Position numbers and translations under genes: made by a program. 64,000 bases of DNA from Amoebophrya sp. A120 (lineage: Eukaryota; Sar; Dinophyceae; Syndiniales; Amoebophryaceae). Under the pieces are notes generated by a model. It ran no database searches. It was not told the origin of the DNA and worked only from the letters and a program-made list of their open reading frames with translations. Positions 1 through 11,441 of the stretch are shown piece after piece; position 1 is the first letter of the stretch; every line of letters starts with the position of its first letter. The stretch lies in NCBI GenBank assembly GCA_905178155.1, contig CAJINV010000003.1:5981985-6045984 (forward strand), read 5' to 3'.

Positions 1-715
1 TTCGCGCAAGCATGGTGGACGCAGTAAGCAAGGCCGTAGCGGCGGAAACGCGATAGTGCCGCTTCAGCTCCTGGAACAGTTCCGCGTGGACTCTCGCATT
101 CGTGCTCTCGAAAGCTGCAATCGGCAAAAAGAACTCTCTGTCGAGGCGAGCGGTAGGCGGAGGAGCGTCTCCATCTTCAGCCTCGGATAGTTTCTCAGGG
201 TTGCCTCTTCGTGCGTTCGCTAGGCGTCTGCGGAAATGTTGCGTGGATGAGAGATAGCGGAGCTGCAGACTCACTTGCAGTGCCAGCAGACCCGTCTTGC
301 TGCGCATCTCGTCCTCCTTGCAGGCAGCAGGGACGCACAACAGCAGCGTCGTCTGCGTCAAGGCTAGAAATGTTGTGGGCGGTGTCCTCTGTGTCCCTGG
401 TTGATTGTTCTGCGTATTTTCTTCTGCAGCCCTTGCTCGCACCTGCACCGCAAACAGCCGCCCTTGTGCGCGCTGGCATTTCTCCGCATACCGCGTTACG
501 TAGTTCACGAAATATCCGGCAGTTTGCAGCTGTGGGTGAATCTTGTTCAACAACTCGTCGTTAGATGTTGCCAAGGTGTCCGAGGATCCGGCACTTCTAC
601 CCAGTTCTTGCAAGACGTCGTGCTCCGCTGCCTTTGTCAAAGCAAAAAATTTCGATAGCCAGAGGAGTGTAAGCAGACTATCTTTATGACAATTGTTCCC
701 TTGATGAAGGTCAGC
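1..715 (-). CDS. Partial exon of an unrecognised protein, running off the left edge
   Basis: One minus-strand frame stays open from about position 750 down to position 1, more than 200 codons, with no stop and no credible ATG at its upstream end. The translated text has normal amino-acid variety: a hydrophobic start (LLTLLWLSKFFALTK), then a helical, charged stretch with LLNKIHPQLQTAGYF, and near the edge FFLPIAAFESTNARVHAELF. I do not recognise a family. The lack of a start suggests an internal or last exon whose 5' border lies between about 660 and 750. It may belong to the same gene as the secreted ORF just upstream (794-1486), joined by a short intron, but I could not fix the splice point, so the two are listed separately. 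The other small ORFs here are shadows of this frame. Confidence 0.55.
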
Positions 716-793
716 GGGATCAGTACATCGCTTACATCTGTGATTTATGCTTTACGTAAAAAGAACTATCTCTTCTGTTCTCATGACATAAGT

Positions 794-1486
794 CTACGAG
801 GAAGGAACTCTAGCCATCGAGTCGCAGCGTTTCCCAACATTCAGGGCGTCCTGGGGCGCTAAGGCAAAGGGCAGGTTCAGTTCGTCGACTGCCCACCAGT
901 TCCACAGCTTCGAAGAGCAACGACCCTGTGGCACATAGTCAACAAACACCTTCGACGGGGTTCTGTGCGTGTTCGGTGCCGCTGCCGCAGTTCCCTGGTC
1001 AAAGTTTTGTCCTTGTTCTGCTGCAGAAGCAAAATATAATACACGTTCAGTTGCTGTTGCTGCATCAGCATCTTCGTCTGCTTTTCTAATTTTCGCACTG
1101 TGCATCTTCTCCGCCAGTTGTTCCCGTGAACGCATTATATCATCAGCGCCGTCTTGTCCTTGTCCTTCTCCTTCAACATCAATCTCGGTCGCACCAACGG
1201 GCACAAGTTCATCCTCGTCCTCGTCATGTAGGGTGTGCTCAATGATCTCACGCTGTGCACCCATGACCCAAGCCGTTTGTCGGCGAAAAATCGCCGAGAA
1301 GTCATCCGCTGCGGGGGGCGGCGACAACGGTGGCGGGTCGCATGCGAGAAAGGTGGTCCAGGCTGTTGCCCGGCCGCTCGCCGGACAAGATGGCGAGGAC
1401 GACGGTGGCGCATGAGTGGTGCTCTCATTCGGTGTTGCACCGACGAGAAACACGCAGAGCGCGGATACAAAAAACGGCGCGACCAT
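794..1486 (-). CDS. Small secreted protein with N-terminal signal peptide, unknown function
   Basis: The frame starts at the ATG at 1486 (MVAPFFVSALCVFLVGA), a typical cleavable signal peptide, and gives about 230 residues. An upstream in-frame GTG at 1525 is possible but does not improve the signal. After the signal comes a Ser/Pro/Thr-rich region, then an acidic stretch (HDEDEDELVPVGATEIDVEGEG), a charged helix and a C-terminal segment with a WNWWAVDELNLPFAL motif. No known domain was recognised. The TAG stop near 794 could be real, or the coding sequence could splice out before it into the open frame at 1-715. In a parasite such a protein would be an effector candidate, but only the secretory signal is seen directly. 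Confidence 0.5.
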   Translation of the reverse strand: MVAPFFVSALCVFLVGATPNESTTHAPPSSSPSCPASGRATAWTTFLACDPPPLSPPPAADDFSAIFRRQTAWVMGAQREIIEHTLHDEDEDELVPVGATEIDVEGEGQGQDGADDIMRSREQLAEKMHSAKIRKADEDADAATATERVLYFASAAEQGQNFDQGTAAAAPNTHRTPSKVFVDYVPQGRCSSKLWNWWAVDELNLPFALAPQDALNVGKRCDSMARVPSS

Positions 1487-2447
1487 GAGTGCTGAGGCAT
1501 TCAGTCTAGAAGCGATCAGCGTCACCCACCGTGATCTACATCTAATTTTGCAGGATCACCCAATGCCAATTCTACGAAACAAAAAACGCAAGCGCAACCA
1601 ATAGGCAAAAGTAGAATAAAAACAGCACGGTGAAGATCCTGAACCACAAACAGTACTAAGTAGTAGCTCCGCGGAACAAGGGTGCTTGGGCTTTATCTTC
1701 TTTTATCTTTATTGAAAGTTTCACCCTCAAGATCCATTACTTAAGGTGCAAAACAAGGAGCAACAAGAGCCAAATCAAGAGAAACACTACCTGGTCGCTC
1801 GCCATAGAAGAAGAGAACTTTTCTTGAAGAAAAGAAAAACAAACCGCACACCAGGCGGCCCCAACGGCTCGCAGCCGATACTACTGGTCCAACAGGAATG
1901 GAGGATGAATGGAAAGGACAGCGACATGTAGTTGTAATGTGATATTGAATTTCAATAAAATTGAAACCGACGCTACTACTACTCTCACTTCGCTATTAGA
2001 ATTCTCTCTCCGATGAATCAACAATCAACATCAAGAACGAATAACCACTATCACGAGGTCGTGCTGGAGTTTTTCCTTTTTTTATACAACAACGATCATA
2101 TCCAACAAAAAATTTAAATCGAAATGAGCCGAATTTCAGACAGTAATAACGGTTTTTTTTGCAACTCTTCCTCGCAATTGGCAGACTTTTTAAGTTTCTT
2201 GATACACCAATACAACCGTATAATCATAGTCGCTTTACGTTTTCAGGACTTCCTGCAATTAAAACACCATCTAAGAACTCAAAAATCAAAAGCAAATAAG
2301 AATTCCGTCTTCGATTATACATCATACTAAAAAAAAGCTCTTGTTGTATCCTCGAAAAAATTTTGAAGTGCACAAAAAATTTGTTTTCAAAACAATAAGA
2401 AACGGCACCGATACACGGAAACGTAAAACAATGCAATATTGTTTGAC

Positions 2448-2467
2448 AGGGTTTAGGGCTTAGGGTT
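2448..2467 (+). repeat. Interstitial telomere-like repeat (TTTAGGG type)
   Basis: The stretch reads agggtttagggcttagggtt, that is about two and a half units of TTTAGGG with one substitution. TTTAGGG is a known telomere unit in plants and in dinoflagellates. Here it is far too short to be a telomere and may be a repair scar or chance. Confidence 0.4.
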
Positions 2468-3001
2468 GGTCGTGGTCCTTGTCGAGGAAGTGCAATGCAC
2501 TAGGTGAAGTGAATTACGTCACCTTTGAGCTCCTTCAATTTTTACATGATACCGCTTGAAGAACTTAATTGCAAGCAGATAGCGACTACCCACTTTTTGG
2601 CACCACCGGCACCACGACGTGCTGTGCGCCAGCACGACAGGAGGCGGCACAGGTGGCACAAGGTGACGTGTCATAGAATCGAGACACATGGCTTTATCTT
2701 CGAGCGCTGGCACGACTCAAAGATGACTGTAGTTGCTGGTGTGCAACTATAAGTGGTGTAAGTACTTCTCACAGTGGACAGACACATCAAATGGACTATC
2801 CGCTCAAGTACAAAGCGTGTTTAATGATCTAGGTAGATGCGGGTCATTGACCCGCGCCGCTAAAGGGTTGTCGTGCCGAATGGCAATGGGTCGCGTGGCT
2901 GCAGCCAGCATGTCTATCGAGTCGCAGCTTTCGTGTACTTATGTATTCCTAAGTATTTAACGTCTTTGCTTCACGATCAAGAAGTCGAAGTATCAAGTTG
3001 C

Positions 3002-3760
3002 GCCAGCCCTTGGAAGCCGAGCTTGTTACGGAGTTCTCCTACTTCTTTCTACATTTTTGTCTTTTCGAGGTGGAAAACAAAACCTGTGCCAAGTACAGAG
3101 CCGAAGTTGTAAAAACGCGGTCCAACATCAGGTCCAAAAAACTTCAGCAAATATTCAACCGGACACAGGCCGCTTTGTCACGTCGATTTCAATATATCCG
3201 CTCGGTAGAAAGTGTTCTAGTAAACTTAATCTCTTGGCTTCATCAAGTTACGGAGTTCTCCATCCTACTTCTTTCTACATCTCTGTTTGGAGACTACTAG
3301 TACTTTCGAGGTGGAAAACAAAACCTGTGCGAAGTTGCATCGCGGACATCAGGTCCAAAAAACTTCAGCAAATATTCAACCGGACACAGGCCGCTTTGGC
3401 ACGTCGATTTCAGTATATCATTATCCGTTCGGTAGAAAGTGTTCTAGTAAACTTAAGCTCTCGACTTCATCAGGAAATCGAAGTACTACTTATCAAGTTT
3501 AGTAATTAGTATCCAGCCTTTGGAAGCCGAGCGTGTTACGGAGTTCTCCTACTTCTTTCTACATTTCTGTTTGGAAACTACTACTTTCGAGGTGGAAAAC
3601 AAAACGACCTGTGCCAAGTACAGAGCCGAAGTTGTAAAAACGCGGTCCAACATCAGGCCCAAAAAACTTCAGCAAATATTTTACCGGACACAGGCCGCTT
3701 TGTCACGTCGAATAATTTACTCGACTATATTCTTCGGTAGAAAGTGTTCAAGGAAAAGTG
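3002..3760 (+). repeat. Three diverged tandem copies of a ~220-290 bp unit
   Basis: The anchor ttacggagttctcc recurs at 3026, 3248 and 3536. In each copy it is followed by a gaggtggaaaacaaaac block, an aaaaaacttcagcaaatatt block, ccggacacaggccgctttg and cggtagaaagtgttc. The spacing differs between copies (222 and 288 bp) because of indels. Parts are open in several plus frames (for example FEVENKTCAKYRAEVVKTR), but indels shift the frame between copies, so a non-coding satellite-like array is more likely than an exon duplication. Confidence 0.75.
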
Positions 3761-5490
3761 TGGTCTTCCAGAGCAAGTCTAGCTACTGCACAACTAAAAA
3801 AAAGAATTCAATAGCGCTCATGGAGATGTAAAAAATTTTGTACACCAAAAGAGCAACGCGGTGGCCTGAAGCTTCTCGATGTAGAAATGCAACAACGAGA
3901 GGTTAGTAAAAGCGCCACAAAATCAAGGTTGTTGACTGTGCTTCAGTATCAGTCTGTTGCACAGTTCATACAGTTTTAGTTCTTCTTCTTCACTGGTTTG
4001 GATAGCATAATAATAAACCGAAGAACAAGAATACATTTGCATTTGGAACGACCTTGTTTATTACTTTAAGAACTACCAGTGCCACAACCGCAACAGACAA
4101 TTCAAGCGTAGAGACTAAGGCGTTCAAATGTCGTAAAATGAAATTGAGTCGCCTGTATATTATCAGAGTTCCAGAAAGGGTCATGATATTCGGCCGACAT
4201 AATTGAAAAAACAAAAAATATTTTCGCCTTCCAGATAGCGCGATATCCTATCGACGCTGAACCGCGCCGCCGGGTACAGAAATTCTGATAATTGATTTTC
4301 GCGCTCATGTAGAAAGACACGCTTTCGCTTTTGCAGACTCTCTCGCGCATAAACATTATGCGCACAAAACTATAACTTCAAGTGCACTCGCAAGACAAAA
4401 GGAAGAGCTCCTGCAATTTTTGAAGCAGAAGCTCCTGTAATTTTTGAAGCATCTGTCTCGCAAGACACAAACAGACGCTCCCTGTAGCCTCCTTTTATTG
4501 AGAGCGAGAAACAGACAAATCGTTCGAATCATTTAAGTCTGCTTCATCCTTGTTTACAACTTCTCACCAGCATTTTCCTGACCAGCATCCCTCTGCTCGT
4601 CCGCAGCCCCGAAGGATTGTTGCCCGTGACGAGCAATCACTCCCACACCCACGGGCGACTCTACTACGCTGCTGCTGCAAGGCTGTGTAGAAGTTGCAGT
4701 CGCGTTCTTCATTGCGCCGTCGGTTCTTGGTTGAAGCAGTTCAGCATCTAGGTGGTATGCGAGTTGGACGGAAGCGGAAAATCCCGAGCTACTTGAAAAA
4801 TAACTAGACGGCGGGTGCGTAGATGCGGAACCGAAGCCAGCATATATGCAGCAGACGAGAAAAACATCTTTACAGTGCCGCACCGTGATTGTGTTGCAGG
4901 ACAAGCAACACACATCTGCGCTGTCATGCTGGTCGTGGGGGGGATGCCGATGCTCATGCAGCTCAGGAGCCTAGTTATAAAAATTTCATGCGTCGTGTAC
5001 TACTTAGTTCTATCCGCTTGCGTTCTCCGCATTGCAAATTGTTCTTGTCATGCAGACCATCAAGCTTGTGTTGCTACATAGTTGTGTACTTACACTGTAA
5101 ACACCTTTTTCTTTGGATATTCGCCTGCAGTCTTGCTTCTTCGTTTGCCGGAGCTGCCATCTTGTTCTCGCCGATATAGCCTTGCGCTGGCTGCTGTCTC
5201 CTCAGTTCAGCCAACACATCCTGGACAGAGGACTGGTGCGGTATTTTGTTCAACATCCCCTCGCTTGTCACATCGTTCCACTTCCAACTGCTCTTATGCG
5301 GGTGCACAAAAATACAGAGTTCCTCATTCGCATGGCAGCACGTCTACAGCAACAGAAGCGGTAGCAACAATGCAGGAACTTCCGCATGACAAGAGCTCCA
5401 CAGCAGACGTGGAACAACTACAAAGCCGAACTGTCTCTGTTTATTGGGGTCCAACCTCCCATAGTAATTGTCAACTACATGCAAAGTGTG

Positions 5491-8400
5491 CTAAAACACT
5501 AGTACTACGGTTTGGCTCTGAGTCGGGTGGTGTTTTGCATCACAGAGAAACTGAGAGGAAAAAGTTCCTTGTGCACTGTCATAGCTCGACGACGCCGCCC
5601 CATTGCCACAGTGCGAAGACGATGTCGACTCGCCGCTAGAACTAGAACTACACGACTCGGCTTCATCATCTCCGAATCCCCCGCCCTCGGAGTCGGCGAA
5701 GCTGCTCCTCGAGGCTACGGCGAATTGCCGCTCTTCCTCCTTGTAGTTTTCTTCATCTTCTCCTTCTAATCGCCTTTCCTGATCGCGTCGTTGTTTCTCC
5801 TGCTCTACTCCGCGGCCATTGTCCGTCGTGACCGCCCTGTCTGCGACAACAAACTTGGCCAGCTGGTCAAAAACTTGGTCTACCCGCGAGCTGCTTGTTT
5901 CTTGCTCTCCAGAATGTTCAGGAATGTTCACGCTCTTGTGCGCAGAGGACGAAGAAGGAGCAAGAGGATAAGCGCTTCGTTCACTGGTCGCTGTCGCAGG
6001 TGCGCTGGGAGCAAGAGTTTTCTTTTGCATTGTTTCAACATCTTGCTGCAGCTTCGGAACAACTTGCGCTGGAGACGAGAGCAGTTGGTCTACTTCTTGT
6101 TGTGCAACGCGAACAGCACCACCCGGCACTTCTAGGAAGTTGCCTGTAGAAGTTTTACCACAGCTGTGGTCAGAAACAAGTTGTTGCTCCTCATTTCTCC
6201 CGGGCGGGTCAGGGTCACCGGTACGACCCGCGGATCGCAAACTGAACCCGGAAAAGAAGAGAAATCCGCCGTTGGTTATTCCGTAAACGTCTTCCTCCGG
6301 CTCCGGGTCGAAGTGGTTCAGCTGAAACTCCGCGAAAAGTTGTGTCGGAAAATGATTTTGATTTTCACCGGTAGCTGCATCCTTCTTGGCACAAGAACTA
6401 CCCTGCCAGTGTTCGATCTTGCACGCGTGGTCCACACGAGCACAGCGGCTTCGTTCTTTCTGTTGACGCTGGTCCGTCGTGCCTGTTGCGGTAGCAGCAG
6501 CCTCGGCTCCACTTCCGTGCGAAGATGTACTTGCGTCACTATCACTCGGCACCAAAAACGGTTGCTGCTGTGATGTGTCAAAATGAAATTGTGGAGAACA
6601 AGGAGAGTTGTAGCTGGTAATACCTCCTTTCTGCATCAACAACTCCCGCAGCTCCGGCGACACCGGCGGCATCCCGCGAGGACCACTTCTATCACATGCA
6701 AAAATGTCTGGGTCTGTTGAAAACTTATGATGCTGATTTTTTTTTTTTTTTATTGGCTCGCAAATTGAAACTTTTCATCATTCACTATCTAATTTTTTTT
6801 GTGCGAGCGGGTGCGATCTCTGAAATGTGAAGAGTGTAGCACAATTCACATACCAGGTTACGCGGGTATACGGCATTTTTTCCCGATTTGTACCTTTTCG
6901 GTTCTTGTCCTCTGGTCCTGCACTTTGTTGTCGATCCCTGTTTAGTTCCCCAACCCCTACTCTGCTGGCAAGACAGAAAAAAAAAAACGTAGCCCCTGTC
7001 GGATTAATTAAGCAGGAAGAAGCCCACACAAAAAATTCCCACATCTACCCAGGGGCGACTAGGCAGATGGGGTGTGCCGAAGCAGGAAGGGGATGTTTCT
7101 CGTTGCAATGAATTTACTCGGGAAAAGCATGAGGGTACTTTGGCGGGGTCCGCTAAAAATTAAAATATCGCAAAGGCGGCAATTGTAATAAAATCAGCTC
7201 TACTTCTACTCGACGGCAAGCTAGTAAGGGGCACAACATAGCCTAGAAAAACTACTGGATCTTTCACGATACGGATCCCGCCCTGCAGTGCGTGGGTCTT
7301 TTGCTTGTACGATACGGATCTTCATGATCTTTCTCTTTCTTTAAAGGTCAGCATTGCAACAGGGGCCACTCTCCCCTGTGCATGCTACCGTTTTATCTAT
7401 CAGTGCTCCCCAACTTATGATGCTGATTTACGTGAGTGGTGAATGCACTGCAATACGTAGCCCCACATGACAAGTTTCTGGGCTCCTTTGTTTTTGTACT
7501 TCGTGTTCCGCATGACAAGCTGCGTTACAGATTCGAGAGCCATGCGAGAGAAGCATGACAAACCTCGCTACCTTTCCAGACCCAGACATATTTGCGATAC
7601 ATAACCACCCCCGCGACACAATTCCGGGTGGGGAGTGTCGTACTCCATTTTTACGACTCGCCCCCACCTATCTTCCCATTTTTCGCAAGCCCTCGTCTCG
7701 TCGTTCATCAGTGCTGGATCGAGCCCATTGCCGTAATAATCTTGCTGTTCGCGAGGGCGATCCTTCAAAAAATCCGAATCATAATCAGAATTCTGATCAT
7801 CCTGCGAGGGCCAACAAGCCCCGTCAATCGGCGGAGGAACTGCTGCCGCGTTCCGCCTTGCTGTAGCCCTGCCGGTTCGTGCGTAGCGGTTCACCGCTGC
7901 GGAGGACGTCACCCGGGTGGAAATTATCTCCGAGGTCGCCATCTCTTGCCCCCCCGCGTGGTGGTCCTGATACGACATGCTAGCGGTGAACTCGGCGGAT
8001 ATTTGCTCCATCAACAGCTCCGCGTATTTGGTATAGTACAAAAACTCCGCGTCGAGGGGCGAAATACCACGTTTGTCAAGTTTGGTAGGCAAATCAACTA
8101 TGCGGTAAAAGGAGCCATCGTTCGTGGAGCTGAACACCAATGGAATCTTCACCGCTTGTACATCATCAGCGACCGTTTCGCTATCGCCATTGCAGCGAAG
8201 TTGACTCGTGTCCTCGTGGTGGTCGACAGGAACAACATTCCGATCTTCTGCAGCTGCAACAGGAGCAAGAAAACTCCCCTGCGCCGGCTCGGTGGTGTTA
8301 GTACCTCCTCGCACTTGATGTCGCTCGCTCCCCAGAGAACTCCTTGTCCTTTCGTCTTCAGAGCCAGTGCCCGGGACCGTCGGTCGACTCGGCTGCAGCT

Positions 8401-11400
8401 TCGTGTGCACGTAGAGATACATAGTGGCGGGCAAAAGTCCTGGCGCTGATGCTGATCCGCTATTCATTTTTCCGAGCGGAAGTATACCCGTGCTCTCACT
8501 CTTACTATGCAGGCTTCTCGCGTACAGGTAGCCATTGCGATCAGGCGGAAGTTCTGGTAGAGCAGGTGTTTTGGCAGCTGCGCCTGCGCCAGGCTGTTGA
8601 AAAGACGAGGAAGACGAACCGCCAGCGTTTTTTGCACCAGCAATGTTGAGATGCGATGTTGAGCTTTCAAATCGTGATGTGCTGAGACCCACCCCCGGGT
8701 CGCTTTGGAAGTACCGGTCGGACAACCAGGGGAACGACTTTACTGCACTCGGCTCGGTCGCTTCCGCTGCAGTCGTAATGCTGCCCCCGTGCTGCGAAGA
8801 AGATCCCGCCAGGTTTTTCAGAAGCGCCAACCCCCGGACGCCAACCAAGTCGTTAGTACGTAGAACGGGCTGATGTTGTTGCTGAGCCGTATCGTCCGCT
8901 TCTGCTTGTTCGTGTTGTTTCCCTGCTGCTCCGGTGCTTGAGCTTGCGGTAGCAGGATCATGGTCAACATTCAGCGCAGGTGGACCGCTTGTAGCGGTGG
9001 TGTAGTCCTCCCGAAGATTGGGTCCTAACTGCAGCCGCGGCTTGTTGGCCGCATTGTGTGAGGAAGATAAAGCACCTGCTCCAGTTTGTTCCTGTTCGGT
9101 CATCATCTGTGCGATCGCCGCCCGGGCTTTACTTCCGGTAGCTGAAGTTTTTAAACCGACCGAAGGCTGTTGTTGTCCTTGGCTCATCGTGGAAGGGGAA
9201 GCTGACGAGTCACTACCCTGCTGTCCTTGTGCTCCAGAAGTACGTTGCTCTGTAGAAGAAGTTGCTGTACCAAAATGAAGACTTGGCATGCAAAGGCTTT
9301 TTTTTGCATGAAATCAGGTCAAGTTTGAAAGAGGAGGAAAAGCAAATCTCACACGCTCGAACAAACGTACCAACAAAAGCAGGAAGAAAGGGTCGAGCAA
9401 CACGCTCGAACAAAATCGCTGTACCTAAAAACTTCAAGTGTTCTCGTCCCATTCGGTCGGCGTCTTCCAGGAGATCTAATACGGGCGATTTTTGCAGGGT
9501 CATACTTTCGAACTGCTTCTCAAGGTAGTCTGCTTCTTCATCATCAAGATCGTAATCAACACCAGCAAAATTGTCCTGGACCCGCATCATCTTTTCTTTC
9601 GCGAGAAAACCAACACTCCTGCTGTCACCGCGTTCTTCTTCTTTTGTAGTTGTATTGGTCGCTTTTCCGGCACCCGACTTCGTCGACGAAAGTCGGCCGC
9701 GCGCGGAGACAAATTTGTTTCCCCGGAGCGTCCACCTGGAAGAACCCAAGCCGCGACCTGCGCCGCGAAAATACAGCCCGTGGCGCCTGCTCTTCTCGTG
9801 CTCCTGCGCTAGGACCCGCCACACGTGGTAGTTTTGCGAGCGGATATTCAGCTGTAGTTTATTTTGCCCATGATGTTGTAGAGCGCCGGTGCCGGACGAT
9901 GACCCCGGGATAGAATTAGAAATCCCTGTTCCGCCGAAGAGGTCGATGTAGGAATGGTCACGATCCAGCAAGGCTTCGATTTCCACAGCCTGCTGCACAT
10001 TCCAACCGTTACCAGTGAGAGAAATCTCCGCGTAGTTGGTCGAAGCTTTTGATGCAGCTGCACCAGATGCTGCTTCGTCGTGTAGTTTTGTGGGAGGTGG
10101 TGGGAACATCAGTTGCAGATGCTGTAGCTCTACTGGTACTAACGGAGCCCCTCCTGCTGATCCATCATGCAGCTTTCCCCGCCTCCCCACATCAACCGCC
10201 GCTGTTCTCAATCGGTGCTCGAAAATCGTCACTGTGACAAACTGGGGGTAGCCCAATTTCGGTTCTTTCCGGTCCAGTACGTGTACGGAATGCTGCAATA
10301 AACAACGCTCCCGACTTTGCCTTACCGCCAGCGGCACGCTGCTGGCGTTCCGCGGCCTTGCAGGCGGTCTTGACGGGGAGGGAGGAATGGTGCTCGCATC
10401 ATAGGAGATAGAATGCTCGTCGCACAATTGCAACGCCGATTTGTACTCTTCGAGGTTTTGGCTCGTGGCCTCGAAATAAAATGTTCGCTTGCGATTCGGC
10501 GCGGATAACAAATCCGCCGGCTCCGCTTCCGGTTCCTGGGTAGTAGTTGGCGCTGCACCGCGGTCCTGCTGAAGTTGTGTAGTTACTAGACCGGGTTTCT
10601 TCTTTTTCTGGGCAGCTTTGGATGATGAATCCTTTTCGCCCACGAGCCGGTACCGCACTTTATTGCGCGGCGCGGCGTTGATGATATCGCCGTAGTTCTG
10701 ATCAGGAATTACGATCCGGTCAATCCCGATCCAGGCAAAATCCGGCACTAGTGAAGCCAGGAACGCCTCGTCACTCATTTCACCGGAAAAAATACTGTCT
10801 TCATCGTCCTCAGCCCCACGATCGTTCCCGCTTGTTGCGTTGTTGTCGGTGTTGCTTCGTGTCGGGGCAGGCGAGGGAGTGCGGGAAGAGGTGCGGGAGG
10901 TTGTCACAACTCTTGCTGGTTGTGCATCCACTGGCTGTACTACAGCGCTCTCTTGATGCGGCTCTGCTCCTGCGCCTGCTAGTGTATGACTACTAGACGC
11001 ATTTGTAGGCTGCTGGGGCTGCGCTTGCGGTTGCTCTTGCGGCCCACCAATGCTTTCCGGTCTAAAACTCGGCGCCACAGAAGTGTCCACATTCGTGCCG
11101 TTGTTCCGCGTGATGCTGACCCCACCCCGCGGCCGATTTTGATACTCCCGCTCTAACAAGCTCGCCCGACTCCGCGGACTGATCGTCCGTTGACGCGCGT
11201 GGCCCGCTGTAGAGAGTGCGTCTTCATTATGCTGTGCACCGGTACTCTCGCGGCCCTCTTGCTGTTTCTTCCAAGAATCGACGTCCACGCGAAAGGTCAG
11301 TCCGAGACTGAAAGTCACTTCTTCAAACCGCGGAGATGTGGGGGTGGTGAGACGAGGGGCGGCCGCTGCGAAGATTTTCGCGCCGTGGAAAAAACGCTGG

Positions 11401-11441
11401 GCGAAGCAAAAAAGCAGCACAAATTTCATGGTCGAGATCAT
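5491..11441 (-). CDS. Large secreted low-complexity protein (1624 aa), three exons split by two introner-like inserts
   Basis: Model: exon 1 11441-9418, exon 2 9263-7604, exon 3 6681-5491. The sum is 4875 nt, exactly 1625 codons. The ATG at 11441 begins MISTMKFVLLFCFAQRFF, a signal peptide; earlier in-frame starts lie in a less convincing region. The mature part has long Ser/Gln/Pro-rich stretches. It also has a more ordered segment around residues 190-310 (FLASLVPDFAWIGIDRIVIP; KRTFYFEATSQNLEEYKSAL) and another near residues 460-600 (NYAEISLTGNGWNVQQAV; NYHVWRVLAQE). The C-terminus is acidic and Ser-rich. No known domain was recognised. Exon joins are supported by direct repeats at each insert (gctgtacc and accac on the plus strand) that restore the frame on removal. 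Function is unknown; export to the secretory route is the only supported statement. Confidence 0.7.
6687..7603 (-). mobile_element. Introner (TGTCTGGGTCTGG family) enlarged by a nested retroposon
   Basis: The ends carry the inverted repeat gcaaaaatgtctgggtctg (left) and ccagacccagacatatttgc (right). The element is flanked by accac at 6682-6686 and 7604-7608. Removing the insert and one accac copy joins exons 2 and 3 of the surrounding gene in frame (GGT|CCT). Inside are gcatgacaaac/gcatgacaag motifs shared with other introners here. About 670 bp of the 917 bp is a separate insertion. Confidence 0.85.
6740..7411 (-). mobile_element. Retroposon with poly(A) tail nested in an introner
   Basis: An 18-bp direct repeat, aacttatgatgctgattt, occurs at 6722-6739 and again at 7412-7429. 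Between the copies the minus strand starts with GGGGAGCACTGATAG and ends in a run of about 15 A preceded by CCAATA. This is the structure left by target-primed reverse transcription: target duplication, then sequence, then poly(A). The body contains a short run of T and no long ORF. It could be a SINE-like element or a retrocopy of a non-coding or spliced RNA. Confidence 0.8.
9264..9417 (-). mobile_element. Short introner-like insert (154 bp) with 8-bp flanking repeat
   Basis: The plus-strand sequence gctgtacc occurs at 9264-9271 and 9418-9425. The two coding frames on either side are in register at this repeat, so removing 154 bp restores TTA GGT ACA GCA ACT. It lacks the TGTCTGGGTCTGG ends; internally it has a 15-bp direct repeat (acacgctcgaacaaa at 9351 and 9400). 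It may be a decayed or different introner type. Confidence 0.7.

Larger units (their letters stand above)
1487..5490. other. Gene-poor interval, AT-richer than the coding regions
   Basis: About 4 kb without a convincing gene. It holds A/T-rich stretches, many short ORFs without protein-like composition, a telomere-like stretch (2448-2467), a three-copy tandem repeat (3002-3760) and a short local duplication of a gctcctg-aatttttgaagca motif near 4405-4450. The last part (4550-5490) is less AT-rich but no long frame stands out. Confidence 0.5.

Noticed and set aside
7592-8449. Plus-strand ORF of 285 codons
   Set aside because: It is the antisense shadow of exon 2 of the 1624-aa gene.
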